64,000 nt of DNA from Azospirillum brasilense (GCF_022023855.1 NZ_CP059449.1:2712001-2776000); one strand, 5' to 3'; shown: positions 28,014 through 37,066, numbered from the stretch's first letter. Made by a program: numbers and translations. Notes: a model not told the origin generated them from the sequence alone.

Positions 28014-29183
28014 ATGCAACCGCGGCTCAAACCCATAGACGAACAGGTGATCGTCATCACCGGCGCGTCGAGCGGCATCGGTCTGGTCACCGCCCGCATG
28101 GCCGCCCGGCAGGGCGCGAAGGTCGTCCTGGTCGCCCGCGACCGCGACGCGCTCGCCCAGGCGGCCGAGGAGATTCGCGCCGCGGGCGGGGACGCGATCC
28201 ACTGCGTCGCCGACGTGGCCGACCCCGATGCCCTGCGGCGGGTGGCCGACGCGGCGGTCCGCAGCTATGGCCGGATCGACACCTGGGTGAACAACGCCGG
28301 CGTGGCGATCATCGGCAAGCTCCTGGACACCGCCCCGGACGACCACCGCCGCCTGTTCGAGACGAACTACTGGGGCGTGGTCAACGGCTCGCTGGCCGCC
28401 ATCCCTCACCTGCGGCGGAACGGCGGGGCGCTGATCAACATCGGCAGCGTGCTGTCCGACCGCGCCATCCCGCTTCAGGGCGCCTATGTCGCCACAAAGC
28501 ACGCCGTGAAGGGCTTCACCGACGCGTTGCGCATGGAGCTGGAGGCGGAAGGCTTGCCCATCTCGGTCAGCCTGATCAAGCCGGCGGCCGTCGACAGCCT
28601 GTACGAGGACCATGCCCTGAACCTGATGGAGGTGGAGCCGAACAACCCGCCCCCGGTCTACGCGCCGGAGGTCGTGGCGAAGGCCATCCTGCATTGCGCC
28701 CGCCGGCCGATGCGTGACCTTTATGTCGGCGGCGGTGCCAAGCTGTTCGCGCTGGCGGAGACCTTCGCGCCGCGGCTCACCGACCGGATCATGGAGCGGA
28801 CCCTGCCGCGCGTCATCCGCTCCGGCGGGCCGCTCCGCCCGCGCAACGACGCCCTGCACAGCCACGGCGACGATGGGCGGGAGCGCGCCGGCCGGCATCG
28901 CCTCGTGCGCGAAACCAGCCTCTACACCGAGGCCAGGATGCACCCCTGGATCACCGCCGCGGTGGTCGCCGGCTTCGGGATCCTGGCCGGAACGGCGGTG
29001 GCGCGCGGTTGGGTGCGGGACAATGACGGGTCGGGCGACGGCGATGCGGCCGGGCTGAACCGCCACCGCCGATCGATGCAGCGCCATCGCGACCGGATGG
29101 ACGAGGAGCGGAGCACCATCGGCCACAACGCGAAGCCCGCTTGGCAAGCCGCGGAGGAAGGTGTGGTGACCTTTCCCCGCTGA
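28014..29183 (+). CDS. SDR family oxidoreductase with C-terminal membrane segment
   Basis: A 389-aa protein. Residues about 10-260 are a classical short-chain dehydrogenase: cofactor motif TGASSGIG, NNAG motif, catalytic Ser in NIGSV and Tyr-Lys in YVATKHAVKG. The C-terminal 130 residues are unusual. A basic linker is followed by one hydrophobic segment (MHPWITAAVVAGFGILAGTAVA, in two parts of a single helix) and a charged tail, so the enzyme may be membrane-tethered. The Arg-containing VLVARDRD after the second strand suggests NADP preference. It is divergent from egtB with 180 bp between; the substrate is unknown. Confidence 0.9.
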   Translation: MQPRLKPIDEQVIVITGASSGIGLVTARMAARQGAKVVLVARDRDALAQAAEEIRAAGGDAIHCVADVADPDALRRVADAAVRSYGRIDTWVNNAGVAIIGKLLDTAPDDHRRLFETNYWGVVNGSLAAIPHLRRNGGALINIGSVLSDRAIPLQGAYVATKHAVKGFTDALRMELEAEGLPISVSLIKPAAVDSLYEDHALNLMEVEPNNPPPVYAPEVVAKAILHCARRPMRDLYVGGGAKLFALAETFAPRLTDRIMERTLPRVIRSGGPLRPRNDALHSHGDDGRERAGRHRLVRETSLYTEARMHPWITAAVVAGFGILAGTAVARGWVRDNDGSGDGDAAGLNRHRRSMQRHRDRMDEERSTIGHNAKPAWQAAEEGVVTFPR

Positions 29184-29189
29184 CCGCCG

Positions 29190-32030
29190 CTACACCGGCA
29201 CCCTGGCCATCGGCTCCACCTTCGACGCGGGATGGCCGCGGGCAGCACGCCGCGCCAGGATCGGTTCCAGTTCCTCCGCCAGGACCGGGCGGCTGAACAG
29301 ATAGCCCTGGAAACTCTCGCATTTGAGACTGCGCAGAAGCTGGAGCTGCGCCTCCGTCTCCACACCCTCGGCGACCACCGACAGGCCCAGGCTGCGGCCC
29401 AGCCCAACGATGGCCCGCGGAATGGAATCGCCGGCCCCGTCCTGCTCGAGATCGTGGATGAAGGAGCGGTCGATCTTCAGCTTGTCGATCGGAAAGCGGT
29501 GCAGGTAGTTGAGCGAGGAGTAGCCAGTGCCGAAATCGTCCAGCGCGATCAGGCACCCACGCTGCTTCAGCGCGCGCAGCGTCGCGATAGCCGACGGAAT
29601 GTCGTCGATCAGGGTGCCCTCGGTGACCTCTATCTCCAGTTCCCACCCTTGGAGGCCGTTGCGGTCGAGCGCGGCGGCCACCTTGGCGGGAAGCTGGCCG
29701 TCGCGGAACTGCTGTGCAGAGACGTTCACGGCGACCGGCACCGCCAGACCGATCTGGTCGCGCCAGCGGCCGATCTGGGCGCACACCTCGTCCAGCACCC
29801 AATCGCCGATGGCCTGGATCAGGCCGGTCTCCTCGGCCACCGGCAGGAAACGGTTGGGCATGATGAGGCCGGCTTCCGGGTGGCGCCAGCGCAACAGAGC
29901 CTCCACCCCGACCACGAGGTCGTCGGAAATGCGCAGCTGCGGCTGGTAAACGAGGAACAGCTCCCGATTCTGCAGGGCACGGCGCAGCGCCGCCTCCAGA
30001 TCCAGACGCTCGCGGGACCGCGCGCCCATCTCGCGCGTGACGAAACGGTAGGCGTTCCGCCCGGCGTCCTTGGCGTTGTACATCGCGATGTCGGCGCAGC
30101 GGATCAGTCCCTCGGCGTCCTCCGCGTCGTCGGGGAACAGGCTGATGCCGATGCTGGGCGACACCACGAAGTTCCGCCCGCCGATGGCGAAGGGCGCGGC
30201 GAGCTGAGCCAGCACCTTTTCCGCCACCGCAGCGGCCTCAGCGGCCTTCTGGATGGTCGGCACGACGATCAGGAACTCGTCGCCGCCCAGCCGACCCACC
30301 GTATCGGTCGGCTGCATCCCACCGTGCAGCCGCCGCGCCACCGACCGCAGCACCTCGTCGCCGAAGGAGTGGCCCAGGCTGTCGTTGATCACCTTGAAAT
30401 GGTCCAGATCGATGAACAGGACGGCGACCTTGCCACCGTCGCGTCGCGCCTGCCGGGCTGCCTGGGCGATGCGGTCGAACAGCAGGACCCGGTTGGGCAG
30501 GCCGGTCAGCGGATCGTAATGGGCCAGATAGTGAATGTGCTGCTCGGCCCGCCGCTTGTCGCCGATGTCCTCCACGAAGGCCATGACGAAGGGCGGGTCG
30601 CCGGGGGTGGACACCGGCTGGAGGTGAAGGGAGAAATGGCTGTGCCGACCACCGGCCAGAAGCAGCCGGTCGACCTCCAGCCGCACGCTCTCCCCGGCGA
30701 TGGCGGAGTCGATGGCGGCGATCACCGCCGGGTCCTGGGCGCGCAGCTTCGTGTCGATTCCGATCAGCCCGTCACGCCCCACCCCGACCGCGCGGGCGAA
30801 GGCCGGGTTGCAGTCAGTGATCTTGGCGTCCGGACCGATGAGGGCGATGCCCAGCGGCGCCTGATTGAACAGCAGATCCAGTTCCGTCTCGCGACGGCGC
30901 AGCGAGGCGGTGATGCGCCGGGCGATCACCAGCGCCCGGTCGCGCGTCGCGGCCAGCGCCCACAGCAGGGTGGACAGGAGAACGCTGAGCGACAGCCCCG
31001 TCGCCAGGACCAGCGTCGGCTTCCAGCTGTCCACAGCGTCCTCGAAGCTTGAACGGCTCTCGTACTGGACCGACCAGACGCGGCTGCCCAGTGTGACGTC
31101 CCGGCTCGCCGTCAGCAACGGCTGCTCCGACGGCTCCGGGCGGCTGCGGTAGAGCGGAAACTCCCGCCGTCCTTCGAACACCGTCGCGGCGACGTCGTTC
31201 ATCCGTCCGAACACGGACTCGGCCAGCGGAGCGACGTGGATCGGGGTCATCACCAGCCCGGCGAGGGTGGCCCGCCGCTGCTCCTGCGTGGCGGGGCTCA
31301 GCCCGTCGCGGTAAACGGCCTGGAACACGATGAAGGCGGGCGGCGAGGCTTCCCCCTCGTCGAGCCGCAGGGCGACGGCGCGGGTGACCGCCGGCTCGCC
31401 GCTGTCCCGCGCCTGCTCCGTGGCGGCGCGACGGACCGGTTCCGACAGCAGGTCGTAGCCGAGCGTGCGCAGGGTGCTTTCGTTGACCGGAGCGGCGTAG
31501 AGGGTGACGAGCCGGACCGGACCGGTCGCTTCCGGCCAGATGCGGAAGTTTCGCAGCCCGTCCATCCGGGCTTCCGTCACCAGTTCCGGGCTCGTCCATT
31601 GGTCGGCAACCCGTGCGAAGGCGACGGCGGTGATGCCGGGGAAGCGCTCCGCGAGGTGCAGCCCGTCCACGAAGCGGTTCCATTCCGCGCGCTTCACCTC
31701 CGGATAGGCGGTGAACAGGGCGGCGGCGGAGCGCGTCACCTGAACATAGACCTGGATCTGGTTCTCGAACCGGCGGTGCAGTTCCTCCACCCGCAGGGCG
31801 AAGCGGCTTTCAGCGTCCGCGGCGACGCGCTGGCGGGTGTCGTGCCAAGCGAGGGCGGTCAGGAGAAGCGCGGCCAGCAGGGCCAGCAGGGGAAGACGCT
31901 TCGGAACAGCCACCGAATCCGTGGCGGACCCGCTGGGCGCCAGGTCGATCGGATCGGGGCTTGAAGACCTCTGCATGGCCGTACCGAAGCTGCCTGTCAC
32001 GCCGCTGCGGCGCCCTTCGGGGGCGCCCAT
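29190..32030 (-). CDS. CHASE-PAS-GGDEF-EAL c-di-GMP turnover protein
   Basis: A 946-aa membrane sensor. TM1 is near residues 46-65 and is followed by a periplasmic CHASE domain (GLHLAERFPGITAVAFARV). TM2 is near 335-358, then come PAS (about 380-490), GGDEF (about 505-670) and EAL (about 685-930). The GGDEF signature GRLGGDEF is intact, but the inhibitory RxxD site reads QPTD, so product feedback may be lost. The EAL domain keeps EALLRWRHPE, DDFGTGYSS and KIDRSF, so it should be an active phosphodiesterase. A start at 31976 (MQRSSSPD) is an alternative; neither has a strong ribosome-binding site. The SDR gene converges on its end with a 6-bp gap. Confidence 0.93.
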   Translation of the reverse strand: MGAPEGRRSGVTGSFGTAMQRSSSPDPIDLAPSGSATDSVAVPKRLPLLALLAALLLTALAWHDTRQRVAADAESRFALRVEELHRRFENQIQVYVQVTRSAAALFTAYPEVKRAEWNRFVDGLHLAERFPGITAVAFARVADQWTSPELVTEARMDGLRNFRIWPEATGPVRLVTLYAAPVNESTLRTLGYDLLSEPVRRAATEQARDSGEPAVTRAVALRLDEGEASPPAFIVFQAVYRDGLSPATQEQRRATLAGLVMTPIHVAPLAESVFGRMNDVAATVFEGRREFPLYRSRPEPSEQPLLTASRDVTLGSRVWSVQYESRSSFEDAVDSWKPTLVLATGLSLSVLLSTLLWALAATRDRALVIARRITASLRRRETELDLLFNQAPLGIALIGPDAKITDCNPAFARAVGVGRDGLIGIDTKLRAQDPAVIAAIDSAIAGESVRLEVDRLLLAGGRHSHFSLHLQPVSTPGDPPFVMAFVEDIGDKRRAEQHIHYLAHYDPLTGLPNRVLLFDRIAQAARQARRDGGKVAVLFIDLDHFKVINDSLGHSFGDEVLRSVARRLHGGMQPTDTVGRLGGDEFLIVVPTIQKAAEAAAVAEKVLAQLAAPFAIGGRNFVVSPSIGISLFPDDAEDAEGLIRCADIAMYNAKDAGRNAYRFVTREMGARSRERLDLEAALRRALQNRELFLVYQPQLRISDDLVVGVEALLRWRHPEAGLIMPNRFLPVAEETGLIQAIGDWVLDEVCAQIGRWRDQIGLAVPVAVNVSAQQFRDGQLPAKVAAALDRNGLQGWELEIEVTEGTLIDDIPSAIATLRALKQRGCLIALDDFGTGYSSLNYLHRFPIDKLKIDRSFIHDLEQDGAGDSIPRAIVGLGRSLGLSVVAEGVETEAQLQLLRSLKCESFQGYLFSRPVLAEELEPILARRAARGHPASKVEPMARVPV

Positions 32031-32154
32031 GCTGCCCGCCGCCCACCCGGAACCCGCCGGAGGAAACGACGCGCGCCGGTAGACCTTAACTAGAATGCGG
32101 CCGTGCGAAAAGCGTATAAATATTTCCGCAATCGCCCTTCGCGTGCGGGTACGC

Positions 32155-32661
32155 TCAAAACTCCTGCAGCACCTTGGGACTGTTCTCCAGAAGCGTCGCG
32201 ATCATGCCCAGGATCTGCTCAATCTTCGTGCGGGTGGCGTCCAGCTCGTCGGCGGTCTTGTCGTCGATGCCCGCTTCCATCAGCATCATGTCGAAGGCGT
32301 TCAGCGTTTCCGAAAAGGCCTTCTGCTCCGCCTGAAGCACGTCGAAGGCGCCGAGCGAGCTGGTCAGCGCCAAGGGCGGGTCGCTGACGAAGGCGTAACT
32401 GATGTCGGTGAAATGGGCGATGGCGGTCAGCTTCTGCCGGATCACCCATTGCGGAAAGTTGGATGGCAGTTCGTCCCCCGCCTCCTGCAACCGCTCCTGG
32501 ATGGAGAAGACCAACCCCTGGATGTCCAGGTACGCGTTCCGGATCTCCCGGAAATGGGGAAAGGTCTTGGGCTTGCCGGCGTTGCGAACACGGCCCAGCC
32601 GGGCGTTGTCGTCGGTCAGCTTCCGCGCCATCTGGACCACGATGTTCGCCACCTTCCCCAT
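32155..32661 (-). CDS. Hypothetical all-helical protein
   Basis: A 168-aa protein I do not recognise. It has no signal peptide or membrane segment and is predicted to be almost entirely helical. Recurrent hydrophobic heptads occur in AYLDIQGLVFSIQERLQEAG and in the C-terminal KTADELDATRTKIEQILGMI region. The composition and codon use resemble the neighbours. It lies between the CHASE-GGDEF-EAL gene and the beta-CASP hydrolase gene on the same strand, but the gaps of over 100 bp suggest separate transcription. Confidence 0.75.
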   Translation of the reverse strand: MGKVANIVVQMARKLTDDNARLGRVRNAGKPKTFPHFREIRNAYLDIQGLVFSIQERLQEAGDELPSNFPQWVIRQKLTAIAHFTDISYAFVSDPPLALTSSLGAFDVLQAEQKAFSETLNAFDMMLMEAGIDDKTADELDATRTKIEQILGMIATLLENSPKVLQEF

Positions 32662-32761
32662 CGCCCCGCCATCCCTTTATTTCGCGGCCGTCACCAGTCT
32701 GCCGTCACCGATCTGCCATCACCGATCTATAGCATGCGCCGCCCGACCGTGGGCAGGCCGA

Positions 32762-34369
32762 TCAGCCTGCCGGTGCCCCCGCCGCCTGCGGCAGGCGGTC
32801 GCCCACCCCGCGGAGCAGCGCCTCCCGCGCCGCGTCGTCGGGCGCCGCGTCCAGCGCCCGGTGCAGGTCCAGCAGGAAGGCGGCGTAGCGGTTGTGCCAA
32901 TCCCGCCCGGCGGCCACAGCCTCCGGCTCCAGCCGCGGCGGACCGCCCTGGGCCATGGCAGGCGCCAGTACCGGGACGGCGGCGGTCAGATCGGCCACCT
33001 CGTCCAGCTCGGGCAGGCGGATCAGCGCCGGGTCCCAGCCGCGGCGGACCAGGGCGTCGCGCAGGCCGGCGCGCGCCTCCTCCTCGCCATGCACCAGGAA
33101 CAAGCCGCGGCCCACCCCCTGCCGCGCCGCCACCCAGGCCAGCAGGCTGCTGCGGTCGGCGTGGCCGGAATAGACGTCCAGCGACCGGATGCGGGCACGC
33201 ACGGCGATCTCCTCGCCATGGATGCGGACGTTCGCCGCCCCCTGCTGCAACAGGTGGCCCAGCGTGCCCGGCGCTTGGTAGCCGACCAGCAGGACGGTGG
33301 CCTCCGGGCGCCACAGATGGTTCTTCAGGTGATGGCGGATGCGCCCGGCGTCGCACATGCCGCTGGCCGCCATGATGATGGCGCCACCCTTGATCGCGTT
33401 GAGTTTCTGGCTTTCCGCGACGGAGCGCACGCGGTGCAGGTTGGGCCGGGCGAAGGGATCGCCGTCGGTGCCGAGATCGGCCAGATGGCGGCGGAACACC
33501 CCGGTGACCGCGTCGGCCAACGGCGAGTCGAGGAACACGTCGACCAAGGGGATCTCGCCGCGATCGAACAGCCGGTGGAGGTCGTAGAGAAGCTCCTGCG
33601 TGCGCTCGACCGCGAAGGCCGGGATGAGCAGGGTGCCGCCCGCGGCGAGCGCCGCCCGCACCTCGTCGCGCAGCAGGGCCTGCCGCTCGGCCTCGCCCAC
33701 CTCGACCCGCTCGCGGTTGCCGTAGGTGGTCTCCAGGACCATCCAGTCGGGCCGCGGCGGCCCCTCCGCGTCGGCGTGGAAGGACTTGCCGCCCGGCCCG
33801 AGGTCGCCGGAGAACAGAATCGTCTCCGCCGTTCCGCCGCGCGTCACCTCCAGCTCCACCGACGCCGAGCCGAGGATGTGCCCGGCCTGCCAGAAGCGGG
33901 CGCGGATGCCGGGCAGCACCTTCACCCACTCCCCGTAATCGACCGCGTGCAGGTGGCGGATGGCCGCCTGGGCGTCGGCCTGGGTGTAGATCGGCTCGAC
34001 CGTCGGGCGCCCGCGCTGGCGGTTGCGGCGGTTCAGACGGTCGACCTCCGTCTCCTGGATGTAGCCGCTGTCGGGCAGCATGTAGGCCAGCAGGTCGGCG
34101 GTACCGGCGGTGGTGTGCACCCGCCCCTTGAAGCCCTGGCGGACCAGCTTCGGCAGCAGGCCGGAATGGTCGATGTGCGCGTGGGTCAGCAGGACCGCTT
34201 TCACGGCGGACGGCTTGAAGGGGAAGGGCCGGTAGTTCAGCTCCTTGACCGTCTTGGTGCCCTGGAACAGGCCGCAGTCGATCAGCAGGTCGCCGTCGCC
34301 GGTCTGGATGCGGAAGCAGGAGCCGGTGACCGTGCCGACGGCGCCGTGGAAGGTGAGGGACAGTGCCAT
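32762..34369 (-). CDS. MBL-fold beta-CASP hydrolase with RNA-specificity (RMMBL) domain
   Basis: A 535-aa metallo-beta-lactamase-fold enzyme of the beta-CASP/CPSF-73 group. The zinc motif THAHIDHSG (HxHxDH) lies near residue 62, the beta-CASP insert follows, and the C-terminal RMMBL region has VYSGHADRSSLLAWV and a conserved LVHGEEEAR. Relatives are RNA nucleases in bacteria and archaea; the substrate of this stand-alone type is not established. It is downstream of a PRPP synthetase gene on the same strand with a 77-bp gap, an association I have seen in other proteobacteria alongside thymidine phosphorylase-like genes, which are not seen here. Confidence 0.9.
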   Translation of the reverse strand: MALSLTFHGAVGTVTGSCFRIQTGDGDLLIDCGLFQGTKTVKELNYRPFPFKPSAVKAVLLTHAHIDHSGLLPKLVRQGFKGRVHTTAGTADLLAYMLPDSGYIQETEVDRLNRRNRQRGRPTVEPIYTQADAQAAIRHLHAVDYGEWVKVLPGIRARFWQAGHILGSASVELEVTRGGTAETILFSGDLGPGGKSFHADAEGPPRPDWMVLETTYGNRERVEVGEAERQALLRDEVRAALAAGGTLLIPAFAVERTQELLYDLHRLFDRGEIPLVDVFLDSPLADAVTGVFRRHLADLGTDGDPFARPNLHRVRSVAESQKLNAIKGGAIIMAASGMCDAGRIRHHLKNHLWRPEATVLLVGYQAPGTLGHLLQQGAANVRIHGEEIAVRARIRSLDVYSGHADRSSLLAWVAARQGVGRGLFLVHGEEEARAGLRDALVRRGWDPALIRLPELDEVADLTAAVPVLAPAMAQGGPPRLEPEAVAAGRDWHNRYAAFLLDLHRALDAAPDDAAREALLRGVGDRLPQAAGAPAG

Positions 34370-34446
34370 GGCGAAACTCCGCCTTCTTGTGCCCTATCCC
34401 TCCATCCTGCCTGAAGAAGGGTTACCGGGCCGTCAACAAGGTGCCA

Positions 34447-35340
34447 TCAACAGGGTGCCACTAGCGCGTCGGCGATCAGCCGGGCGAGCGGCAGGTCGTT
34501 GCTGGGGTGCGGAACCCCGTCGCAGGACAGCGGCGTGCCGAGCCCTTCCGCCTCGAAGCGGGCAGCCACCGCGGCGTCGAACAGGGCGTGGACTCCGAAC
34601 ACCCGGACCGAAGCCGCCCCGGCGGCCCGCGCGGCCCGCGCGCAGGAGAAGATCGTCTCGCCGGAGCTGATGACGTCGTCGACGATCACCACGGGCCGTC
34701 CGGCCAGCGGCGCGTCGGCGGGCAGAGTCACCGTCACGTCGCGGTCGCCGCGCCGCTCCTTCCGTCCGACCAGGGCGGTGAGGCCGAGCGGTCCGGCCAC
34801 CGCCTCGACCAGCGGGGCGGCCTCCTCGTCCGGGCCGACGATCACGGCGTCGGGCGCGGTCCCGTCACGGCGCAGCCGCTCGGCGATGGCCCCGGCACCG
34901 CTGAGGCAGACAGAAGGGCGCCCGACGAACACCTCGTCCAGCGTGTGGGTGCGGTGGAGGTGCGGCTCCACGCAGACGAAGCGGTCGAACAGCCGGCCCA
35001 GCCAGTCCCCCACCACCGTCTGGCTCACCGGCTCGCCGGGGCGGAACACCGCGTCCTGGCGCATGTAGGCCATGTAGGGGGCGACGAGGCACAGCTCCGT
35101 GGCGCCATGGCGGCGCAGGACGGAGGCGGCCAGCGTCAGTTCCACCAGCTTGTCGTTCGGACGGTCGAGCGAGCGGTAGACCACCGCCCGCTCCACCGAT
35201 TCAGGCAGGCGGACAAGACTTTCCCCATCTGGAAAGCGGTGCAGCTCGGCGATGTGGCAGGGAACGTTCAGAGCCTCGGCCAGACGCCGCGCGCCGTCGG
35301 CCGATTCCGGAAATCCGTAGACGCCCGTATAGCGGGCCAT
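34447..35340 (-). CDS. Ribose-phosphate pyrophosphokinase (short form)
   Basis: It makes PRPP from ribose-5-phosphate and ATP. The 297-aa product has the duplicated type I PRTase fold. The ATP-site block APYMAYMRQDAVFRPGEPVS matches the canonical RQD...REP motif, EPHLHR provides the metal site, and VVIVDDVISSGETI is the PRPP-binding loop. At 297 aa it is shorter than housekeeping Prs (about 310-315 aa), so it is probably an accessory copy. The start at 35340 is supported by GAGGGG 6 nt upstream. The neighbouring beta-CASP hydrolase suggests a joint role in nucleotide or RNA salvage, which is inference. Confidence 0.9.
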   Translation of the reverse strand: MARYTGVYGFPESADGARRLAEALNVPCHIAELHRFPDGESLVRLPESVERAVVYRSLDRPNDKLVELTLAASVLRRHGATELCLVAPYMAYMRQDAVFRPGEPVSQTVVGDWLGRLFDRFVCVEPHLHRTHTLDEVFVGRPSVCLSGAGAIAERLRRDGTAPDAVIVGPDEEAAPLVEAVAGPLGLTALVGRKERRGDRDVTVTLPADAPLAGRPVVIVDDVISSGETIFSCARAARAAGAASVRVFGVHALFDAAVAARFEAEGLGTPLSCDGVPHPSNDLPLARLIADALVAPC

Positions 35341-35527
35341 GCTGTCCCCTCTTGCGTTGCGCGCCCGGACATGGGCGCCCCGTTCGGCCCGTACTATGCC
35401 GCAAGGGCCGCAGCGGAGCGACCACGACCTTAGGCGCAACGTTACCGTGAAGGCGATAGGACGGCAGGGACGGACGCCTGAAAATGACGCCGCGGCGGTC
35501 TTCCACTCATTGACCGCAGACGAAGGT

Positions 35528-36430
35528 ATGAGGCAGTTTCCCGCCATGCGCGTGCTCATCGCCGACGATACGGTCCTGATGCGCACCATGCTCTCGGAGC
35601 AGGTGGCGTCCTATGGCCATGACGTGATCCTCGCCAGGGACGGCCGGGAAGCGCTGAACCTTGCCCAGGCCGAATCCTTCGACATCGCCATCATCGATTG
35701 GGAGATGCCGCGGCTGTCGGGGCTGGAGGTGTGCTGGCTTCTGAAGGCCGATCCACGCACCGCCTACAGCTACCTGATCCTGATGACGTCCCATGACGAA
35801 CCCTTCTACGAGATGAAGGCATTGGATGCCGGGGCGGACGACTTCATACACAAGCCGGTCAACCGCGCCCACCTGAAGGCGCGGCTGAAGGCGGGCGGCC
35901 GCATCACCGAAATGCATCGGCTGCTGGTTGCCCAGGCGCAGACCGACCCGTTGACCGGCGTCGCCAACCGACGCGCCCTTCTGGAGCGTGCGGATGAGGA
36001 GATCCGGCGCGCGCTGCGGTCCCGGCAGCCCCTGTCCCTGCTGATCGCCGACATCGACCATTTCAAGCGCATCAACGACAGCCGCGGCCACGCCGCCGGC
36101 GACGCGGCCTTGCAGCGATTCGTCCAGACGCTGGACGGCGCTCTGCGCCCCGGCGACCTGATCGGCCGCTACGGCGGGGAGGAGTTCGTGGTTCTGCTTC
36201 CCAACACCGCGCTGCCGGATGCGTCGGTGGTGGCGGAGCGCTTGCGCCAGCGCATCGCCGCGCAGGAGATGGGAGCGGACGGCGATTCGTTCCGCATGAC
36301 CGCCAGCTTCGGCGTCGCCCCTGTGACGCCGGGCGCTCCCGGCGGCATCGACGACGCGCTCCGGGTGGCCGACGCCGCGCTCTATCGGGCGAAGGCCGAA
36401 GGGCGGAACCGCGTGGTTCCCTCTCCTTAA
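35528..36430 (+). CDS. Response regulator with diguanylate cyclase output (REC-GGDEF)
   Basis: A 300-aa PleD-like protein. The receiver domain (about 7-125) has acidic residues Asp13 and Asp14, phosphoacceptor Asp57 in IIDWEMP, Thr87 and Lys109. The GGDEF domain (about 140-295) has RYGGEEF as the active site and RPGD five residues before it as an intact inhibitory I-site. It should make c-di-GMP when phosphorylated and be product-inhibited. The start is uncertain: ATG at 35546 (MRVLIADD) is a good alternative. No cognate kinase is adjacent. It is divergent from the PRPP synthetase gene. Confidence 0.92.
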   Translation: MRQFPAMRVLIADDTVLMRTMLSEQVASYGHDVILARDGREALNLAQAESFDIAIIDWEMPRLSGLEVCWLLKADPRTAYSYLILMTSHDEPFYEMKALDAGADDFIHKPVNRAHLKARLKAGGRITEMHRLLVAQAQTDPLTGVANRRALLERADEEIRRALRSRQPLSLLIADIDHFKRINDSRGHAAGDAALQRFVQTLDGALRPGDLIGRYGGEEFVVLLPNTALPDASVVAERLRQRIAAQEMGADGDSFRMTASFGVAPVTPGAPGGIDDALRVADAALYRAKAEGRNRVVPSP

Positions 36431-36498
36431 GCCGTTCACGCCCCGCCCTTCCCGCCCGTCTCCGGCAGCGAAGCCAACGGGATGCGGGGGAACAGGCG

Positions 36499-37050
36499 AT
36501 GCGCCATGTCCATGTGGCGTTTCTGGAGGGGACGAAGGTCCTGATCGTCCGGCGGCGCGAGGTCAGCACTTGGTGGGGCCGTGGCCCGGCGGAACCGCGG
36601 ATCGTCGACGCCGCAGGCCAATGGGCGGTTCCCGGCGGCGGCTACGAGAGCGTCACCAGCCCGCTCGCGGCGCTCCAGCGCCTGTTCCACGAACAGACCG
36701 GCCTCTCCTTCCCCGATTGCCGGGCGGCGGAGCCCTGGCGCCCCACCTCGCGGAGCTTCACGCTGTATTTCGTTCCGGTGACCGGGCTGGAGTCGCTGGC
36801 GTCCTCCATCACCCTGCGGGTCGCGCAGTCCGCCGTCACGCCCGGGCGCCCGGCAGGCGGCGCCATCGTGAACTGGGAATTGTCCTCGGCCCACGTCGTG
36901 CCGCTCGCCAAGGTTGTCGCCCATCTGGGGGTGCGCCAGCCAGTCTCGCACGAGAACCAGCTCGCCATCACCCGGCAAGCGATGCGCTCGCCCTCCTCCC
37001 AGTCGATCGAGCGCTACGCAACCATGGCCGCGATCATCGCCCTGCAATGA
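36499..37050 (+). CDS. Nudix-fold protein with degenerate Nudix box
   Basis: A 183-aa protein. The fold signature WAVPGGGYESVTSPLAAL and the preceding VLIVRRREV strand are Nudix-like. However, the box G-x5-E-x7-REUxEExGU reads G-x5-T-x7-RLFHEQTGL, so the catalytic Glu of RE and one of the EE pair are replaced. Hydrolase activity is therefore doubtful, and it may be a binding or regulatory domain. The last 70 residues have no domain I recognise. It follows the REC-GGDEF gene on the same strand with a 68-bp gap. Confidence 0.75.
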   Translation: MRHVHVAFLEGTKVLIVRRREVSTWWGRGPAEPRIVDAAGQWAVPGGGYESVTSPLAALQRLFHEQTGLSFPDCRAAEPWRPTSRSFTLYFVPVTGLESLASSITLRVAQSAVTPGRPAGGAIVNWELSSAHVVPLAKVVAHLGVRQPVSHENQLAITRQAMRSPSSQSIERYATMAAIIALQ

Positions 37051-37066
37051 GCCCGCCCTGCTGGCC

